Below, piece by piece: positions 17,048 to 26,862 of a stretch of DNA of 64,000 bases. Below the pieces are notes generated by a model. That model was not told the DNA's origin, made no database searches, and was given only the letters and a program-made list of their open reading frames with translations. Position numbers and translations under genes: made by a program. The stretch's first letter is position 1; every line of letters begins with the position of its first letter. This DNA is from Sabulibacter ruber (GTDB taxonomy: Bacteria; Bacteroidota; Bacteroidia; Cytophagales; Hymenobacteraceae). The stretch covers positions 744,001 through 808,000 of the forward strand of contig NZ_JAFFID010000002.1 of assembly GCF_017355955.1 (NCBI RefSeq). Direction: 5' to 3'.

Positions 17048-17100
17048 TTAGCAAGTTACATCTTCTATTGAAGGTTGAGAATATATTCTCCTGTTGCTAA
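17048..17100. repeat. Nested palindrome in the 16972-17430 gap
   Basis: Outer arms ttagcaa/ttgctaa enclose a perfect 14-bp palindrome, gagaatatattctc (17077-17090). The 459-bp gap between the divergent nuclease and Crp/Fnr genes must hold both promoters; this site is a candidate operator for either. Nothing else recognisable is seen in the gap. Confidence 0.4.
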
Positions 17101-17430
17101 CTAAATCTTTGTGGTGGTATCTATCCAATAGAACGCATGACCTTTAATTAGGGCTCACCTCATGTTTGTTTGTAGAAGAGTTACCTGGAAGCCTATAGAG
17201 AGGAAGCAAACTCAGGCAAGCGTTGGTTTGGCCTCAGAAACTGTTGAGAAAATCACAGGAGAAGTGATTGCAGAGCGGTTATAGTGTCTGTGTTCTTTGC
17301 TTTTCTATGGTAAGTAGCAGGTTGTTGTATAGAGCCTGTATTATTTGTAAATTACTGATACTAAGCCGCTGTTGTTGTTTTTCTACTGCTGATTACCTGC
17401 TGCCTATTCCATTTTCAACCCATTCTAGAT

Positions 17431-18021
17431 ATGACCGAGGGCCTGAAACAATTTTGTCGCCAGACCATTAGCATGCCCGCTCAGGATCTGGCCTTGATAG
17501 ATGTCTACTTTAAGCCGGTACAACTGCGGAAGAAAGCATTTTTATGGGGAGCCGGAGAGATTTGTCCTGTCATCGGATTCCTTAGCCACGGTGCCATACG
17601 CCACTTTTTCTGTAAAGACGGCGAAGAAAAGACCTGCGGTATTTCGCTGGAAAACATGTTTTTCACCGATTATGACAGCTTTTACAACCGCCTCCCCTCC
17701 ATCAGTAACTCGCAGGCCTTGGAAGATTCTTTGGTCTTAACCATTACCAAACCTAATCTGGATTCACTTTACCAGCAGAGTCCGCTTTTTGAATCCTTAG
17801 GACGCTTAATGGCGGAGAAATCTGCCCAGGCTGCCTCGGCCAGGGCGGCTTCGCTTACTTCTGATAAACCCGAAGAACGCTACTTGACCCTGCTGGAACA
17901 GAACCCGCAATTGTTCCGGCGCGTGCCGCAAAAGTATATCGCCAGCATGTTGGGCATCAGTCCGGAAAGTTTGAGCCGCATCAGGAAAAGAATTTTGACG
18001 CCCCGCAAAATCTTAACTTAA
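17431..18021 (+). CDS. Crp/Fnr family transcriptional regulator (second of three)
   Basis: 196 residues. The cNMP-binding fold region has KKAFLWGAGEICPVIGFLSHG then AIRHFF and SLENMFFTDYDS, and the C-terminal helix-turn-helix is RRVPQKYIASMLGISPESLSRIRKR. It is more diverged from the other two paralogues than they are from each other. It is read with the membrane-protein gene that starts 166 bp downstream. Regulator plus adjacent uncharacterised membrane protein is a common layout for this type, and the neighbour is its likeliest target. Confidence 0.88.
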   Translation: MTEGLKQFCRQTISMPAQDLALIDVYFKPVQLRKKAFLWGAGEICPVIGFLSHGAIRHFFCKDGEEKTCGISLENMFFTDYDSFYNRLPSISNSQALEDSLVLTITKPNLDSLYQQSPLFESLGRLMAEKSAQAASARAASLTSDKPEERYLTLLEQNPQLFRRVPQKYIASMLGISPESLSRIRKRILTPRKILT

Positions 18022-18187
18022 GTCAACGAGTTCAGGGATGTGTCCTCTGTAGTTTTGTCAGGTAATCAGCAACTTAAACCTTCTTGCTATCTACATTCAA
18101 CCATTTGGAAGATACAAGTAGAAGCGCTCAAGAGCTAGGTTCCGGTTGCTGACCATGACGGTCATTAACTTTAATTTTTGATAAACT

Positions 18188-18817
18188 ATGGAAACTACCA
18201 TCCCTTTCACTTCCGCTAAAACAGAAGTAAACCGTAACCAGGCTTTCCTGAAAACCTGGCAAACCAACCATGTCCTGGCTAATGTGCTGGGCATGGGTTT
18301 GTTGCACACCGCTATTTCGCACGGCACTACCGGTAGGCATGGGGTTGATTTAACTCCGGTGCAATTTGCTGCCCACACCGCCTCTCTACTGGCCTTTGCT
18401 TTTATTTTGAATCTGCTGCAGAACAAAGCCTTGCAACTCAAATTTGACCGGGGCAACTTCACCGATTTAGGATATTTCCTGATCATCATTCCGGCCGCTT
18501 TCTGGTTAGGATATTACACCCTGTACATTCCTTTTGATATTCTGTTTATGTACCTGGCAATTGGCGGCATCAATGCTTTCCGGTTGAAATCATACTTTGC
18601 CAACGGTAAAAAGTGGGCTTGGCAAAGTGTGGTAATCCTCTTGATTGGGGCCATAGTAGGCATAGCAGTAGGACTTGCAGCGTGGCAAGGCTTCATAAAA
18701 GATATTCAAGGCCTGATGGCTGATTTTCTGCTCTGGCTCATCATCACTATTCCGGCTAGTGTTACATATACTGCTATTAGCAAAATGTTACTGAAACAGC
18801 ATTTAATGGCTGAGTGA
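18188..18817 (+). CDS. Multi-pass membrane protein of unknown function
   Basis: 209 residues. After a polar N-terminus come about five or six hydrophobic segments, for example VQFAAHTASLLAFAFILNLL, YFLIIIPAAFWLGYYTLYI, SVVILLIGAIVGIAVGLAA and FLLWLIITIPASVTYTAI. It is an inner-membrane protein. I do not recognise a family. It follows a Crp/Fnr regulator on the same strand and ends at a convergent terminator. Confidence 0.82.
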   Translation: METTIPFTSAKTEVNRNQAFLKTWQTNHVLANVLGMGLLHTAISHGTTGRHGVDLTPVQFAAHTASLLAFAFILNLLQNKALQLKFDRGNFTDLGYFLIIIPAAFWLGYYTLYIPFDILFMYLAIGGINAFRLKSYFANGKKWAWQSVVILLIGAIVGIAVGLAAWQGFIKDIQGLMADFLLWLIITIPASVTYTAISKMLLKQHLMAE

Positions 18818-18870
18818 CGAACGTGCCCAGTTGGGAACAAATGGATTCTTTGCCCAAATGTTTTAAAAAT

Positions 18871-18948
18871 CAAAAAGTTCTGGTTTCCCTGAACAAGTGC
18901 TTTCCCAATTACATGGAAAGACTGCCAGAGGAAACCAGAACCTTTTTG
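18871..18948. terminator. Bidirectional terminator-like inverted repeat
   Basis: caaaaagttctggtttcc faces ggaaaccagaacctttttg with about 40 bases between. Each arm ends in a run of A or T at the outer edge, so it can end transcripts from both the membrane-protein gene (plus) and the S9 peptidase (minus). Confidence 0.7.
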
Positions 18949-18978
18949 CAATGATAAGAAGATGGGTAGCCGCTTACT

Positions 18979-21021
18979 TTACTCGCTTTTAGGAGTGGTA
19001 ATGGCTACGGTTTTCACGTCAACGGTGATCTCTTTCAAGCGGGTGGCTACCGCCGGAGACATGGATTCCTGGTAGCGGCCGCCCAGGTGCTTGGCCAGGA
19101 ATTTCTCAGCGGCAGCCAGCATGGCCATGTTGTTCACCGGCCGGGCAAAACCGTGGCCTTCGTCTGGGGCCACCAGGTACTCTACCGGAAAACCGCGGGT
19201 GCGGAGGGCCACCACAATCTGGTCAGACTCGGCTTTGTTCACCCGTGGGTCGTTGGAGCCCTGCACCACCAGCAGCGGGGCCTTGATTTTATCCGCGGAG
19301 TTCAGCGGCGATTGCCGCATGAGCTGTTCTTTGCCCTGTGGGGTGCTGGCATCGCCCATGCGTTGCGCGAACATCTTCCGGATAGATTCCCAGTAGGGCG
19401 GAATGGTGTTCAGAAGGGTAATCAGGTTGGACGGGCCCACAATAGAGACCCCGGCGGCATACACATCGGGGGTAAAGGCCAGTCCGGCCAGGGTTGCGTA
19501 GCCGCCGTACGAGACGCCCATGATGCCCACCCGTTTGGGGTCAACGGTGCCCTGCGCAATGAGGTGTTTCACACCCCAGGTGATATCGTCCTGCATTTTC
19601 TGGCCCCATTGCTTGTTGCCCTCGTTCAGGAATTTCTTCCCGAAACCGGTAGAGCCCCGGAAGTTGGGCGACAGAACCGCGTAGCCCCGGTTGGCCAGGA
19701 ACTGGTGGTAGCTGTTGTAGCCCCACATATCACGTGCCCAGGGGCCACCGTGCGGCACCACTATCAGGGGCAGGTTTTTACCTGGGCTGTTTTTGGGCAA
19801 GGTGAGGTACGCGGGAATCTCCAAACCGTCAGATGATTTGTACCGGATCACCTGCATGGGCGCCAGATCCTTCACCGGTAACTTGGGCCGAGGCCGGTAT
19901 TGGAAGGTCAATTGCTGGGTTTTGCGGTCCAGCAGGTACACTTCCTCGGGGTTCACATCACTGACGACATGCACCATCCAGTACTGTTCATACAGGGTAG
20001 CCGAGCCGGGGAACACCATTCTGTCGGCGTACTTTTTCTCTATCGGGCTGAAGTTCTTTTCATAGGATTGGTCTTTCCAGTAGCGGCGCAGCTTGTCATC
20101 CTGGTAGTTGATGAAGATAGGCTCGTGGGTGACCTCAGAAATACGCACCTGGCCTACATCCACCCGGTTCTTGGGATCGGTTTCCACCAGTTCCTCTTTC
20201 AGGGTGACGGGGTCAAACAACACCAGTTGCTGCAGGTTGCGGTTGCCGGTATCGGTTCTCAGGTAGAAGCGCTGGTTGTCTTTGTGGAACCCTACGGGAG
20301 CACTGGTCTCAAACACGGTGGCGCTGTAAATGGGCTTCAGGCCCTGGTCATCCACGCGCAGGATCTCGGTGGAGCCGTCCGGGGCTGAGCGGGTGGCCAG
20401 CCGCAGTTTGTCGTTCCATTCAAAGGTCCAGCCGGTGATGCGGTCGGTGTTCTGCCGTACCAGGGTCTTCTCGCCGGTGGTAATGTCCAGGCGGTACAGG
20501 TCATGCCAGGCTTTGTCGCGGTCGTTCAGGCCGATGTACATAATGTTGGGCTCTGAGCGGGACATATGCTGGATCATCACGCGGGCGTTAGGCACATTGG
20601 TGAGGGCGCGGGTAGGGGGAAGCGCCTGCCCGGCAGCCGGTGCCTGACTGGGTTGCACGGCATACAACTGGAAGTTCTCATTGCCGCCTTTGTCCTGGAT
20701 GTAGAGCAGGTTTTTCCCGTCTCTGGACCAGGTGTAGGCATTGATGGGGCGGATGGAATCAGCGGTCATGGGTTTGCCGGCCGAGAAAGGCTCTTCGCGC
20801 TTCTTCACCCAGATGTTGCGGGTGCCTTTGTAGGGTTTGATGAAGGCGATGTAAGCACCGTCTGGGGAGAGTTGGGCGTTGATGATCTCGGGGTCCCCGA
20901 AGAAGAGTTCCCGGTCAATGAGCGCGGGAAGCTGGCTCTTCTGTTGGGTCTTCTGCGCTGCCAGTTCAAGGGAAAGCAGCAACGGGATCAAGGCCAGAAA
21001 CAAGCGGATACGTTTTTGCAT
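18979..21021 (-). CDS. S9 family prolyl oligopeptidase-type peptidase, secreted
   Basis: 680 residues with a signal peptide (FLALIPLLLSLELAA, then QKTQQ). Residues ~40-390 form the beta-propeller (LSPDGAYIAFIKP, YTWSRDGKNLLYIQD). The C-terminal alpha/beta hydrolase has the catalytic triad S504 in GVSYGGYA, D591 in QGSNDPRV and H623 in DEGHGF. The oxyanion region is HGGPWARD. This is the dipeptidyl/acylaminoacyl-peptidase type used by Bacteroidota for periplasmic peptide breakdown. It is transcribed apart from the cupin gene about 95 bp upstream. Confidence 0.93.
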   Translation of the reverse strand: MQKRIRLFLALIPLLLSLELAAQKTQQKSQLPALIDRELFFGDPEIINAQLSPDGAYIAFIKPYKGTRNIWVKKREEPFSAGKPMTADSIRPINAYTWSRDGKNLLYIQDKGGNENFQLYAVQPSQAPAAGQALPPTRALTNVPNARVMIQHMSRSEPNIMYIGLNDRDKAWHDLYRLDITTGEKTLVRQNTDRITGWTFEWNDKLRLATRSAPDGSTEILRVDDQGLKPIYSATVFETSAPVGFHKDNQRFYLRTDTGNRNLQQLVLFDPVTLKEELVETDPKNRVDVGQVRISEVTHEPIFINYQDDKLRRYWKDQSYEKNFSPIEKKYADRMVFPGSATLYEQYWMVHVVSDVNPEEVYLLDRKTQQLTFQYRPRPKLPVKDLAPMQVIRYKSSDGLEIPAYLTLPKNSPGKNLPLIVVPHGGPWARDMWGYNSYHQFLANRGYAVLSPNFRGSTGFGKKFLNEGNKQWGQKMQDDITWGVKHLIAQGTVDPKRVGIMGVSYGGYATLAGLAFTPDVYAAGVSIVGPSNLITLLNTIPPYWESIRKMFAQRMGDASTPQGKEQLMRQSPLNSADKIKAPLLVVQGSNDPRVNKAESDQIVVALRTRGFPVEYLVAPDEGHGFARPVNNMAMLAAAEKFLAKHLGGRYQESMSPAVATRLKEITVDVKTVAITTPKSE

Positions 21022-21116
21022 GATTTTTCTGATTTGAGGAGAAAAACGCGTTTCAAGCAGCAGTCATACCTTTCATAAAGGAACCGAAGAGCTGAAAAGG
21101 GCAGGTAGCGCACAGA

Positions 21117-21677
21117 TTAGTCTACCGCCAGCGTGGGGCCTACAATCTCCATCTCATGCTGGAGAAAAATTTGGGCAATCTGTTCCGGCGTGGGTTCTCC
21201 TTGGAAAGCGGCCATCGTCACAAAGAATTCTTCCAGTTTACCGGCGGGTTGCACCAGCACCGTCATCTTGCCGGTAGAACTTACCTGGGTCCAGGCGTGC
21301 GGGACTTTCCGGGGCAGGAAAATAGTATCGCCCGGACCGAGGCGGTATTTGTCTGCGCCCACCTGGAAGAGGTACTCGCCCTCCAGCACCCGGAAAACCT
21401 CATCCTGCCCGGGATGCACGTGCAAGGGCGTGCCCCGCAGGGGCGATAAGCTGGTTTGCTCAAAGATGGCCAGCGCCCCGTTGGTGTCTTTTCCCGATAC
21501 CTTTACATCCAGCACATTGGAATTGACTCCCCGCAAACGCAGGTGCCCGTGGTATCTTCCCTCGCCAACATTCACTTTGAACCCTTTAACTGGATCAGGG
21601 GCGCGTAGTGTTAGGCCGGTGAAGGAGAACAGGGGAGTGGCGGCCAGGAGGGTGCGTAAAAACCTGCTTCTTTTCAT
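21117..21677 (-). CDS. Exported cupin-domain protein
   Basis: 186 residues with an N-terminal export signal (MKRSRFLRTLLAATPLFSF). The cupin motifs are TPLHVHPGQDEVFRVLEGEY (motif 1, with the His-x-His and Glu metal ligands) and GDTIFLPRKVPHAWT (motif 2, third His). Cupins of this kind are often annotated as quercetinase-like. The C-terminal segment GEPTPEQIAQIFLQHEMEIVG is typical of a Bacteroidota subgroup. The substrate is unknown. Confidence 0.88.
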   Translation of the reverse strand: MKRSRFLRTLLAATPLFSFTGLTLRAPDPVKGFKVNVGEGRYHGHLRLRGVNSNVLDVKVSGKDTNGALAIFEQTSLSPLRGTPLHVHPGQDEVFRVLEGEYLFQVGADKYRLGPGDTIFLPRKVPHAWTQVSSTGKMTVLVQPAGKLEEFFVTMAAFQGEPTPEQIAQIFLQHEMEIVGPTLAVD

Positions 21678-21920
21678 GGATTAAGGGAAAAAGCGGAAGG
21701 TCCTTAGTACGCGGGGAAGGAGGCGTTTTTGCTATCTGGTGATGAGAGGAGATAGCGGTGAGTGGCTACCTAAGTTAGCAATTGTTTCCCCTAAATGAAA
21801 TTTCTGGCGGTACAATCTGCAATGCTCATTTATTATAGCGGGAGTTGTTTTTAGCCCGTTCTGGCAAACCCAGGGCAAAACCAACCAGCAGCCCCGAGAC
21901 GTAGGTATTTCAAGGTACCT

Positions 21921-21956
21921 GTTTTGAGCCGAGTTTCTGAAAAACAAGCGTGAAAC
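21921..21956. repeat. IP36 dispersed palindrome, copy at 21.9 kb
   Basis: gttttgagccgagtttc and gaaaaacaagcgtgaaac: correct half-site spacing and 36-bp length. It lies in the 430-bp gap (21678-22107) between the divergent cupin and GH3 genes. No other structure or convincing promoter is seen in this gap. Confidence 0.6.
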
Positions 21957-22107
21957 GATAGGCAGAAGCAGCGGTTTTTGAAAAGAGTGATCCCTAAAAA
22001 ATACATTGCTATTTCAGCAATATTGCTCCGTTTTAAGCGGAAGTTTTTGAAAAAATCACCAACTTACGGGTTCATCCACTATTTCTGGGCTAAATTTCCC
22101 TTGTTTC

Positions 22108-24744
22108 ATGAAAAAAGCGGTTCTTTTTGTCTTTCTCAGTGCCATCGTTGGCATAGCGGCGTTTACCTCCGCTAAAAAAGAAGAAAAATATGCGTATCCG
22201 TTCCAGGACCCGTCCCTCACCATTGAGGCCCGGGTGAACGATCTGGTCTCACGCCTCACCCTGGAAGAGAAGGTGGCGCAGATGCTCAACTCGGCCCCGG
22301 CCATTGACCGCCTGGGCATTCCCAGTTACGACTGGTGGAACGAGGTGCTGCACGGCGTGGCCCGTACGCCTTACAAAGTGACCGTGTACCCGCAGGCCAT
22401 CGGGATGGCCGCTACCTTTGACACCACTTCCCTGCAGGTCATGGCCGATTTCTCCGCCCTGGAAGGCCGTGCCATTTACAACAAAGCCATTCAGGAGGGT
22501 AAAAGCGGACAGCGCTACGTGGGTCTGACCTATTGGACGCCTAACATCAACATCTTCCGGGATCCACGCTGGGGCCGCGGACAGGAAACCTATGGCGAGG
22601 ACCCGTTCCTTACCGCCATGCTGGGCCGGGCGTTTGTGCGCGGCTTGCAGGGCGATGACCCCAAATACCTGAAAGCGGCGGCCTGCGCCAAGCACTACGC
22701 CGTGCACAGCGGTCCGGAGCCCGAGCGCCACGTGTTCAACGCCACCGCTACCAACTATGACCTGTGGGATACCTATTTGCCCGCTTTTGAAGAACTGGTG
22801 GTGAACGCCAAAGTAGCCGGGGTGATGTGCGCGTACAATGCCTTCAGAGGCCAGCCTTGCTGCGGCTCCGATGTGCTCATGAACGATATCCTGCGCAACC
22901 AGTGGCAGTTCACCGGCTATGTCACCTCTGACTGCTGGGCCATTGACGACTTCTTCAAGAACCACAAAACGCACCCAGACGCTGCCTCAGCCTCAGCTGA
23001 CGCGGTGATGCACGGCACCGACATTGACTGCGGTACCGATGCGTACAAGGCCCTGGTGCAAGCTGTGCGGGAAAACAAGATCACTGAGCGCATGATTGAT
23101 GTATCGGTGAAGCGTTTGTTCACCATCCGTTTCCGTTTGGGCATGTTTGATCCGGCCGCCATGGTGAAATACGCGCAGACCTCGCCCGACGTATTGGAAA
23201 GCGCTCCGCACAAGGCCCACTCGCTTAAAATGGCGCAGCAGTCTATGGTGCTCCTGAAAAACGACAAGAACACTCTGCCACTCAAGAAGAACCTGAAGAA
23301 AATCGCTGTGATCGGTCCTAACGCCGATAACCCGATTGCCGTGCTGGGGAACTACAACGGGATTCCTTCTGAGATTGTGACCGCCCTGCAGGGGATCAAA
23401 AACAAAGTAGGCACCGGTACGCAAGTGGTGTACGAGCGGGCTTCTACCTTCACCAAAGACACCCTGCTGGTCTACACCGATATTAAGTCGCAGCTGAGTT
23501 TTGAGGGCAAACCCGGCGTGAAAGCCGAGTACTTCAACAACGCCGAACTGAAAGGTCAGCCGGTAGCCACCCGCCAGGAAGCCGAGATCAACAACTTCTG
23601 GCAGGAAGGCGAGACCGTGGTAGGTACCATGAAAGCCTATAACTTCTCGGCCCGCTACACCACAGATTTCACCGCCAAAAACACCGGCTCCATTACCCTG
23701 GAAGTAGAAGGCGATGACGGCTACCGCCTGTTGGTAGACGGCAAAGAGCAGCTCAACGCCTGGACCCGTAACCGCTGGGGTGCGAAGAGCTTTAAACTGG
23801 CTACGCAGCAAGGCAAAACCTACCGCCTGGTACTGGAATACAACCAGGATGGCGGCAAAGCCTCGGTGCAGCTGCGCGCCGGTAACCTGGCCAAGTCAGA
23901 TTTCAAGGCCTTGGCCAACCGCGTGAAAGACGCCGATGCCATCATCTACGTGGGCGGTATCTCGCCGCAGTTGGAAGGTGAGGAGATGAAAGTGAACGAG
24001 CCCGGCTTCAACGGCGGCGACCGCACCTCCATCCTGTTGCCCAAAGTGCAGACCGATCTCATGAAAGAACTCAAAGCCACCGGCAAGCCTGTGGTGTTCG
24101 TGATGATGACCGGTAGCGCCATCGCTATTCCGTGGGAAGCCCAGAACATCCCGGCCATCGTGAACGCCTGGTATGCGGGTCAGAGTGCAGGTACGGCCAT
24201 CGCTGATGTGCTGTTCGGGGACTACAACCCTGCCGGTCGTTTGCCGGTGACCTTCTACAAAAGCGATGCAGATCTGCCAGGCTTCGGCGACTACTCCATG
24301 GAGAACCGCACTTACCGCTACTTCAAAGGGCAACCGCTGTATGGTTTTGGGCATGGCCTTAGCTATACCACCTTCACCTATGACAAACTGGAGCTGCCTA
24401 AAGAAAGCAAAGTGAACACCCCGGTAACCGTGAGCGTGCGCGTGACCAACTCCGGCAAAAGGGACGGCGAAGAAGTGGTGCAGCTGTACCTCAACCGCCA
24501 GGTGAACGGCTACAAAACACCTATCAGAGCCTTGAAAGGGTTTGAACGCATCAGCCTGAAACGCGGCGAAAGCAAAGTGGTGACGTTTACGCTTCGTCCG
24601 CAAGACTTAACGGTGATTGATGTAGACGGTACGGCCCGACACCTGCCCGGTAACGTGACCATTAGCGTAGGCGGAGGTCAGTCAGATGCGGCTACCAAAA
24701 AAAGCAAGAAAACGGTGGAAGGCACATTGGCTTTAAGCAAGTAA
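22108..24744 (+). CDS. Glycoside hydrolase family 3 (beta-glucosidase/beta-xylosidase type) with PA14 insert
   Basis: 878 residues with a signal peptide, so periplasmic or exported. The GH3 N-terminal barrel has DWWNEVLHGVAR, FRDPRWGRGQETYGEDP, KHYAVHSGPEPERH and the nucleophile D275 in YVTSDCWAID. The C-terminal alpha/beta domain starts with LKKIAVIGPNAD. A PA14 carbohydrate-binding insert spans about residues 465-600 (VKAEYFNNAELKG, VEGDDGYRLLVDG). A fibronectin-III-like end (VTNSGKRDGEEVVQLYL) follows. The DWWNEVLHG and TSDCWAI wording resembles xylan beta-xylosidase/glucosidase members. No SusCD pair is beside it. Confidence 0.93.
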   Translation: MKKAVLFVFLSAIVGIAAFTSAKKEEKYAYPFQDPSLTIEARVNDLVSRLTLEEKVAQMLNSAPAIDRLGIPSYDWWNEVLHGVARTPYKVTVYPQAIGMAATFDTTSLQVMADFSALEGRAIYNKAIQEGKSGQRYVGLTYWTPNINIFRDPRWGRGQETYGEDPFLTAMLGRAFVRGLQGDDPKYLKAAACAKHYAVHSGPEPERHVFNATATNYDLWDTYLPAFEELVVNAKVAGVMCAYNAFRGQPCCGSDVLMNDILRNQWQFTGYVTSDCWAIDDFFKNHKTHPDAASASADAVMHGTDIDCGTDAYKALVQAVRENKITERMIDVSVKRLFTIRFRLGMFDPAAMVKYAQTSPDVLESAPHKAHSLKMAQQSMVLLKNDKNTLPLKKNLKKIAVIGPNADNPIAVLGNYNGIPSEIVTALQGIKNKVGTGTQVVYERASTFTKDTLLVYTDIKSQLSFEGKPGVKAEYFNNAELKGQPVATRQEAEINNFWQEGETVVGTMKAYNFSARYTTDFTAKNTGSITLEVEGDDGYRLLVDGKEQLNAWTRNRWGAKSFKLATQQGKTYRLVLEYNQDGGKASVQLRAGNLAKSDFKALANRVKDADAIIYVGGISPQLEGEEMKVNEPGFNGGDRTSILLPKVQTDLMKELKATGKPVVFVMMTGSAIAIPWEAQNIPAIVNAWYAGQSAGTAIADVLFGDYNPAGRLPVTFYKSDADLPGFGDYSMENRTYRYFKGQPLYGFGHGLSYTTFTYDKLELPKESKVNTPVTVSVRVTNSGKRDGEEVVQLYLNRQVNGYKTPIRALKGFERISLKRGESKVVTFTLRPQDLTVIDVDGTARHLPGNVTISVGGGQSDAATKKSKKTVEGTLALSK

Positions 24745-24798
24745 AGGAATTGCAAAGGGAAGCTTGCCCATAGGCATGCAACTCTTTAAGTGATTTGG

Positions 24799-24842
24799 CC
24801 CCGATTCTGGTCTGTTTTAACGTAAACAGGCCAGAATCGGGG
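24799..24842. terminator. IP36 copy acting as bidirectional terminator
   Basis: 19-bp arms ccccgattctggtctgttt / aaacaggccagaatcgggg with one mismatch, followed by ggctggttttttc. It sits exactly between the convergent GH3 and oxidoreductase genes. The inner part is the dispersed IP36 core; the outer part is unique extension of the stem. Confidence 0.85.
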
Positions 24843-24851
24843 CTGGTTTTT

Positions 24852-25862
24852 TCAGGCGATCTTCATCACCAACTTCCGGCCCTTTGCCTGGTTGTTTTCC
24901 AACAGGGAGTGAGCTTGCTGCACGCTCTCAACACAAAGCCCGCCCACAAGATGGATGGGAGGTGGCGTGAGTTGTTCCAGGTCAATCAGGTGAAGAAGTT
25001 TTTGGAGCTGCCGGCCATAATAGGCTAAATCAGATCGGTTTCCGCTTAACGTGTAGGCGTAGTTTGAGATACTGACAATGGTGGCTCCTTTGTCAAACAA
25101 AAGCTCTTTCGCCTTATTGGTTGCCAGGTATGTGATGTCAGTGTAGACACCGTTTACTTTGAGAACCTCACTGCAGACTTCTGAGATTTCGCCGCCTACC
25201 AGATCAATGCAGTAATCAAAGGGGCGACCGTTGTTGCGGGCTAATAGATTTTGGGCGAATACGGGGCTTCTGTATTCCAGAATATTTTCTTCTGGAACGC
25301 CTAAGCTGAGCAAATGGTCTTTGCTTTCACTGCTTCCGGCCGCAGTAATGATTTGGCGGTAGCCGTTAGAGATGAACAGCTTTATCAGCATGGTGCCCAC
25401 GCCGCCAGCGCCACCTCCAATGAACAGGGAGTGGTGTTTGGCAGCGGCCAAGCGCTCATAGCATTGCAGGGCCGTAAGCCCCACCATGGGCAGGGCGGCC
25501 GCCTGCTCAAAGCTAATGTTCCGGGGCTTGAGGGCAAGGAGTTCCTGCGGAATGCTGATGTATTCTGCGTACGTGCCGTTCGAGCCCAGGCTTCCCACAT
25601 AAGCCACCACTTCATCGCCTTCTGAAAATGCATCCACCTCGCTTCCTGCTGCTGTCACAATCCCAGACAATTCTCTCCCCAGAATTGGCGAGCTAAGCAG
25701 TTTGCTTTCTGTTGCCCCCTGGCGCATTTGGTAGTCAATGGGGTTGAAGGCAGTGGCTTTGATCTTCACCAATACATTTCTGGCGGTGTTTTGGGGCATG
25801 GCTACTTCTTCAATTACAAAGTTGTGGGCGCCGCCAAATCCTTTCAGAACAACTGCTTTCAT
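24852..25862 (-). CDS. Zinc-independent quinone oxidoreductase-like MDR protein
   Basis: 336 residues from the ATG at 25862 (MKAVVLKGFGGAHNFVIEEV); the frame runs on to 25913 but that would overlap the upstream stop. The N-terminal GroES-like domain has NPIDYQMRQG and LGRELSGIV. The Rossmann domain has FIGGGAGGVGTMLIKLFIS. The Zn-ligand pattern of true alcohol dehydrogenases is absent, so it belongs with the NADPH:quinone/enoyl reductases. One base separates its start from the PhzF stop codon, so the two genes are translationally coupled. Confidence 0.9.
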   Translation of the reverse strand: MKAVVLKGFGGAHNFVIEEVAMPQNTARNVLVKIKATAFNPIDYQMRQGATESKLLSSPILGRELSGIVTAAGSEVDAFSEGDEVVAYVGSLGSNGTYAEYISIPQELLALKPRNISFEQAAALPMVGLTALQCYERLAAAKHHSLFIGGGAGGVGTMLIKLFISNGYRQIITAAGSSESKDHLLSLGVPEENILEYRSPVFAQNLLARNNGRPFDYCIDLVGGEISEVCSEVLKVNGVYTDITYLATNKAKELLFDKGATIVSISNYAYTLSGNRSDLAYYGRQLQKLLHLIDLEQLTPPPIHLVGGLCVESVQQAHSLLENNQAKGRKLVMKIA

Positions 25863-25863
25863 T

Positions 25864-26748
25864 CTATTCAATACTGAAGGAAACCCGACGCGTGGAAACG
25901 CCTTTTCCTCCAACCATTATTTTCTCAATTTCTCCATTTGTCACCGTTAAATTGGCAGTGAGCAAGCTAGGCGAAGGAGTTGGCATAAAGTGCCCTTGTT
26001 GAATGAGGAACTGCTGTTTCTTTACATGCAGGACATCATACAGGTAAGCAGCCAGAGGCCCGGCCGCCATTCCCGTAGCGGCTTCTTCTTCTATACCGTA
26101 CCTGGGCCCAAACATTCTGGTACTGGCATCTCTACCGGGTTCTTCTGTCTGGGTGCAGAAAACATAATAGCCGATCAAATCAAGTTCTTCACTGATTCTA
26201 TGAATCAAGGCAAGATCTGGAATGATCCTGGCGAGTGCCTGTGGCCCCGAGACCGGAATAAGGGCAAAGGAATTTCCGCTACTGGCAATCATGATGGGAG
26301 CTCCGGCTAACAGGTCTTCCTCTTGTAAGGACAAGGAGGCAAGTATCTCCCCGGCTCTGGCGTTTATCTCCAGGTAGGAGGGCTTCGGTTGCTCCATGAA
26401 AGCCTGTTCTCCTTCCAGCAAAATGGCTCTGGTACCGTCAATCGTTTCCTTGGAAGAATGCTGACTTTTGATTTTACCCAGCTGGTTCAGGTAAGAAAAA
26501 GTAGCAATGGTGGCATGCCCGCAGTGGGCAATTTGCCGGGTAGGCGTAAAGAAATCAAGCTTGAAATCTGCCACCGTTGAGCTTGAGACAAAAGCAGTTT
26601 CAGATAATCCCAGTTTAGCCGCAATCTGCAGCTTCTGTGCATTGGTAAGGTGGTCAGCGTTTAACACCACTCCGGCCGGGTTTCCGCCAGTGTTGTGGTC
26701 AGTAAAGGCGTTCAAGATAGTTACTTCTACTTGGGTAGGAAGGTCCAT
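25864..26748 (-). CDS. PhzF family isomerase-like protein
   Basis: 294 residues from the ATG at 26748 (MDLPTQVEVTILNAF); the frame extends to 26799. Motifs of the diaminopimelate-epimerase-like PhzF fold are present: FTDHNTGGNPAGVVL, GLSETAFVSSS, TPTRQIAHCGHATIATFSYL and the second-half EEEAATGMAAGPLAAYL. Family members isomerise small acidic metabolites; most have no known substrate, and phenazine synthesis is not implied. It is the first gene of a two-gene operon with the quinone oxidoreductase. Confidence 0.92.
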   Translation of the reverse strand: MDLPTQVEVTILNAFTDHNTGGNPAGVVLNADHLTNAQKLQIAAKLGLSETAFVSSSTVADFKLDFFTPTRQIAHCGHATIATFSYLNQLGKIKSQHSSKETIDGTRAILLEGEQAFMEQPKPSYLEINARAGEILASLSLQEEDLLAGAPIMIASSGNSFALIPVSGPQALARIIPDLALIHRISEELDLIGYYVFCTQTEEPGRDASTRMFGPRYGIEEEAATGMAAGPLAAYLYDVLHVKKQQFLIQQGHFMPTPSPSLLTANLTVTNGEIEKIMVGGKGVSTRRVSFSIE

Positions 26749-26862
26749 GTTTTTAGAGTTGATAGAGGGTTCTGTTTCTGGGGTATAATGCGAATTCAAT
26801 CACCGTTCGAATACTCTTGACAACGGAACCTGCCGGCACCCCTAACCTTGCTGAAGTTTGCG

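Noticed and set aside
22249..24603. Three long antisense frames opposite the GH3 gene
   Set aside because: They arise from the codon bias of the GH3 gene; no motif, signal or start context supports them.
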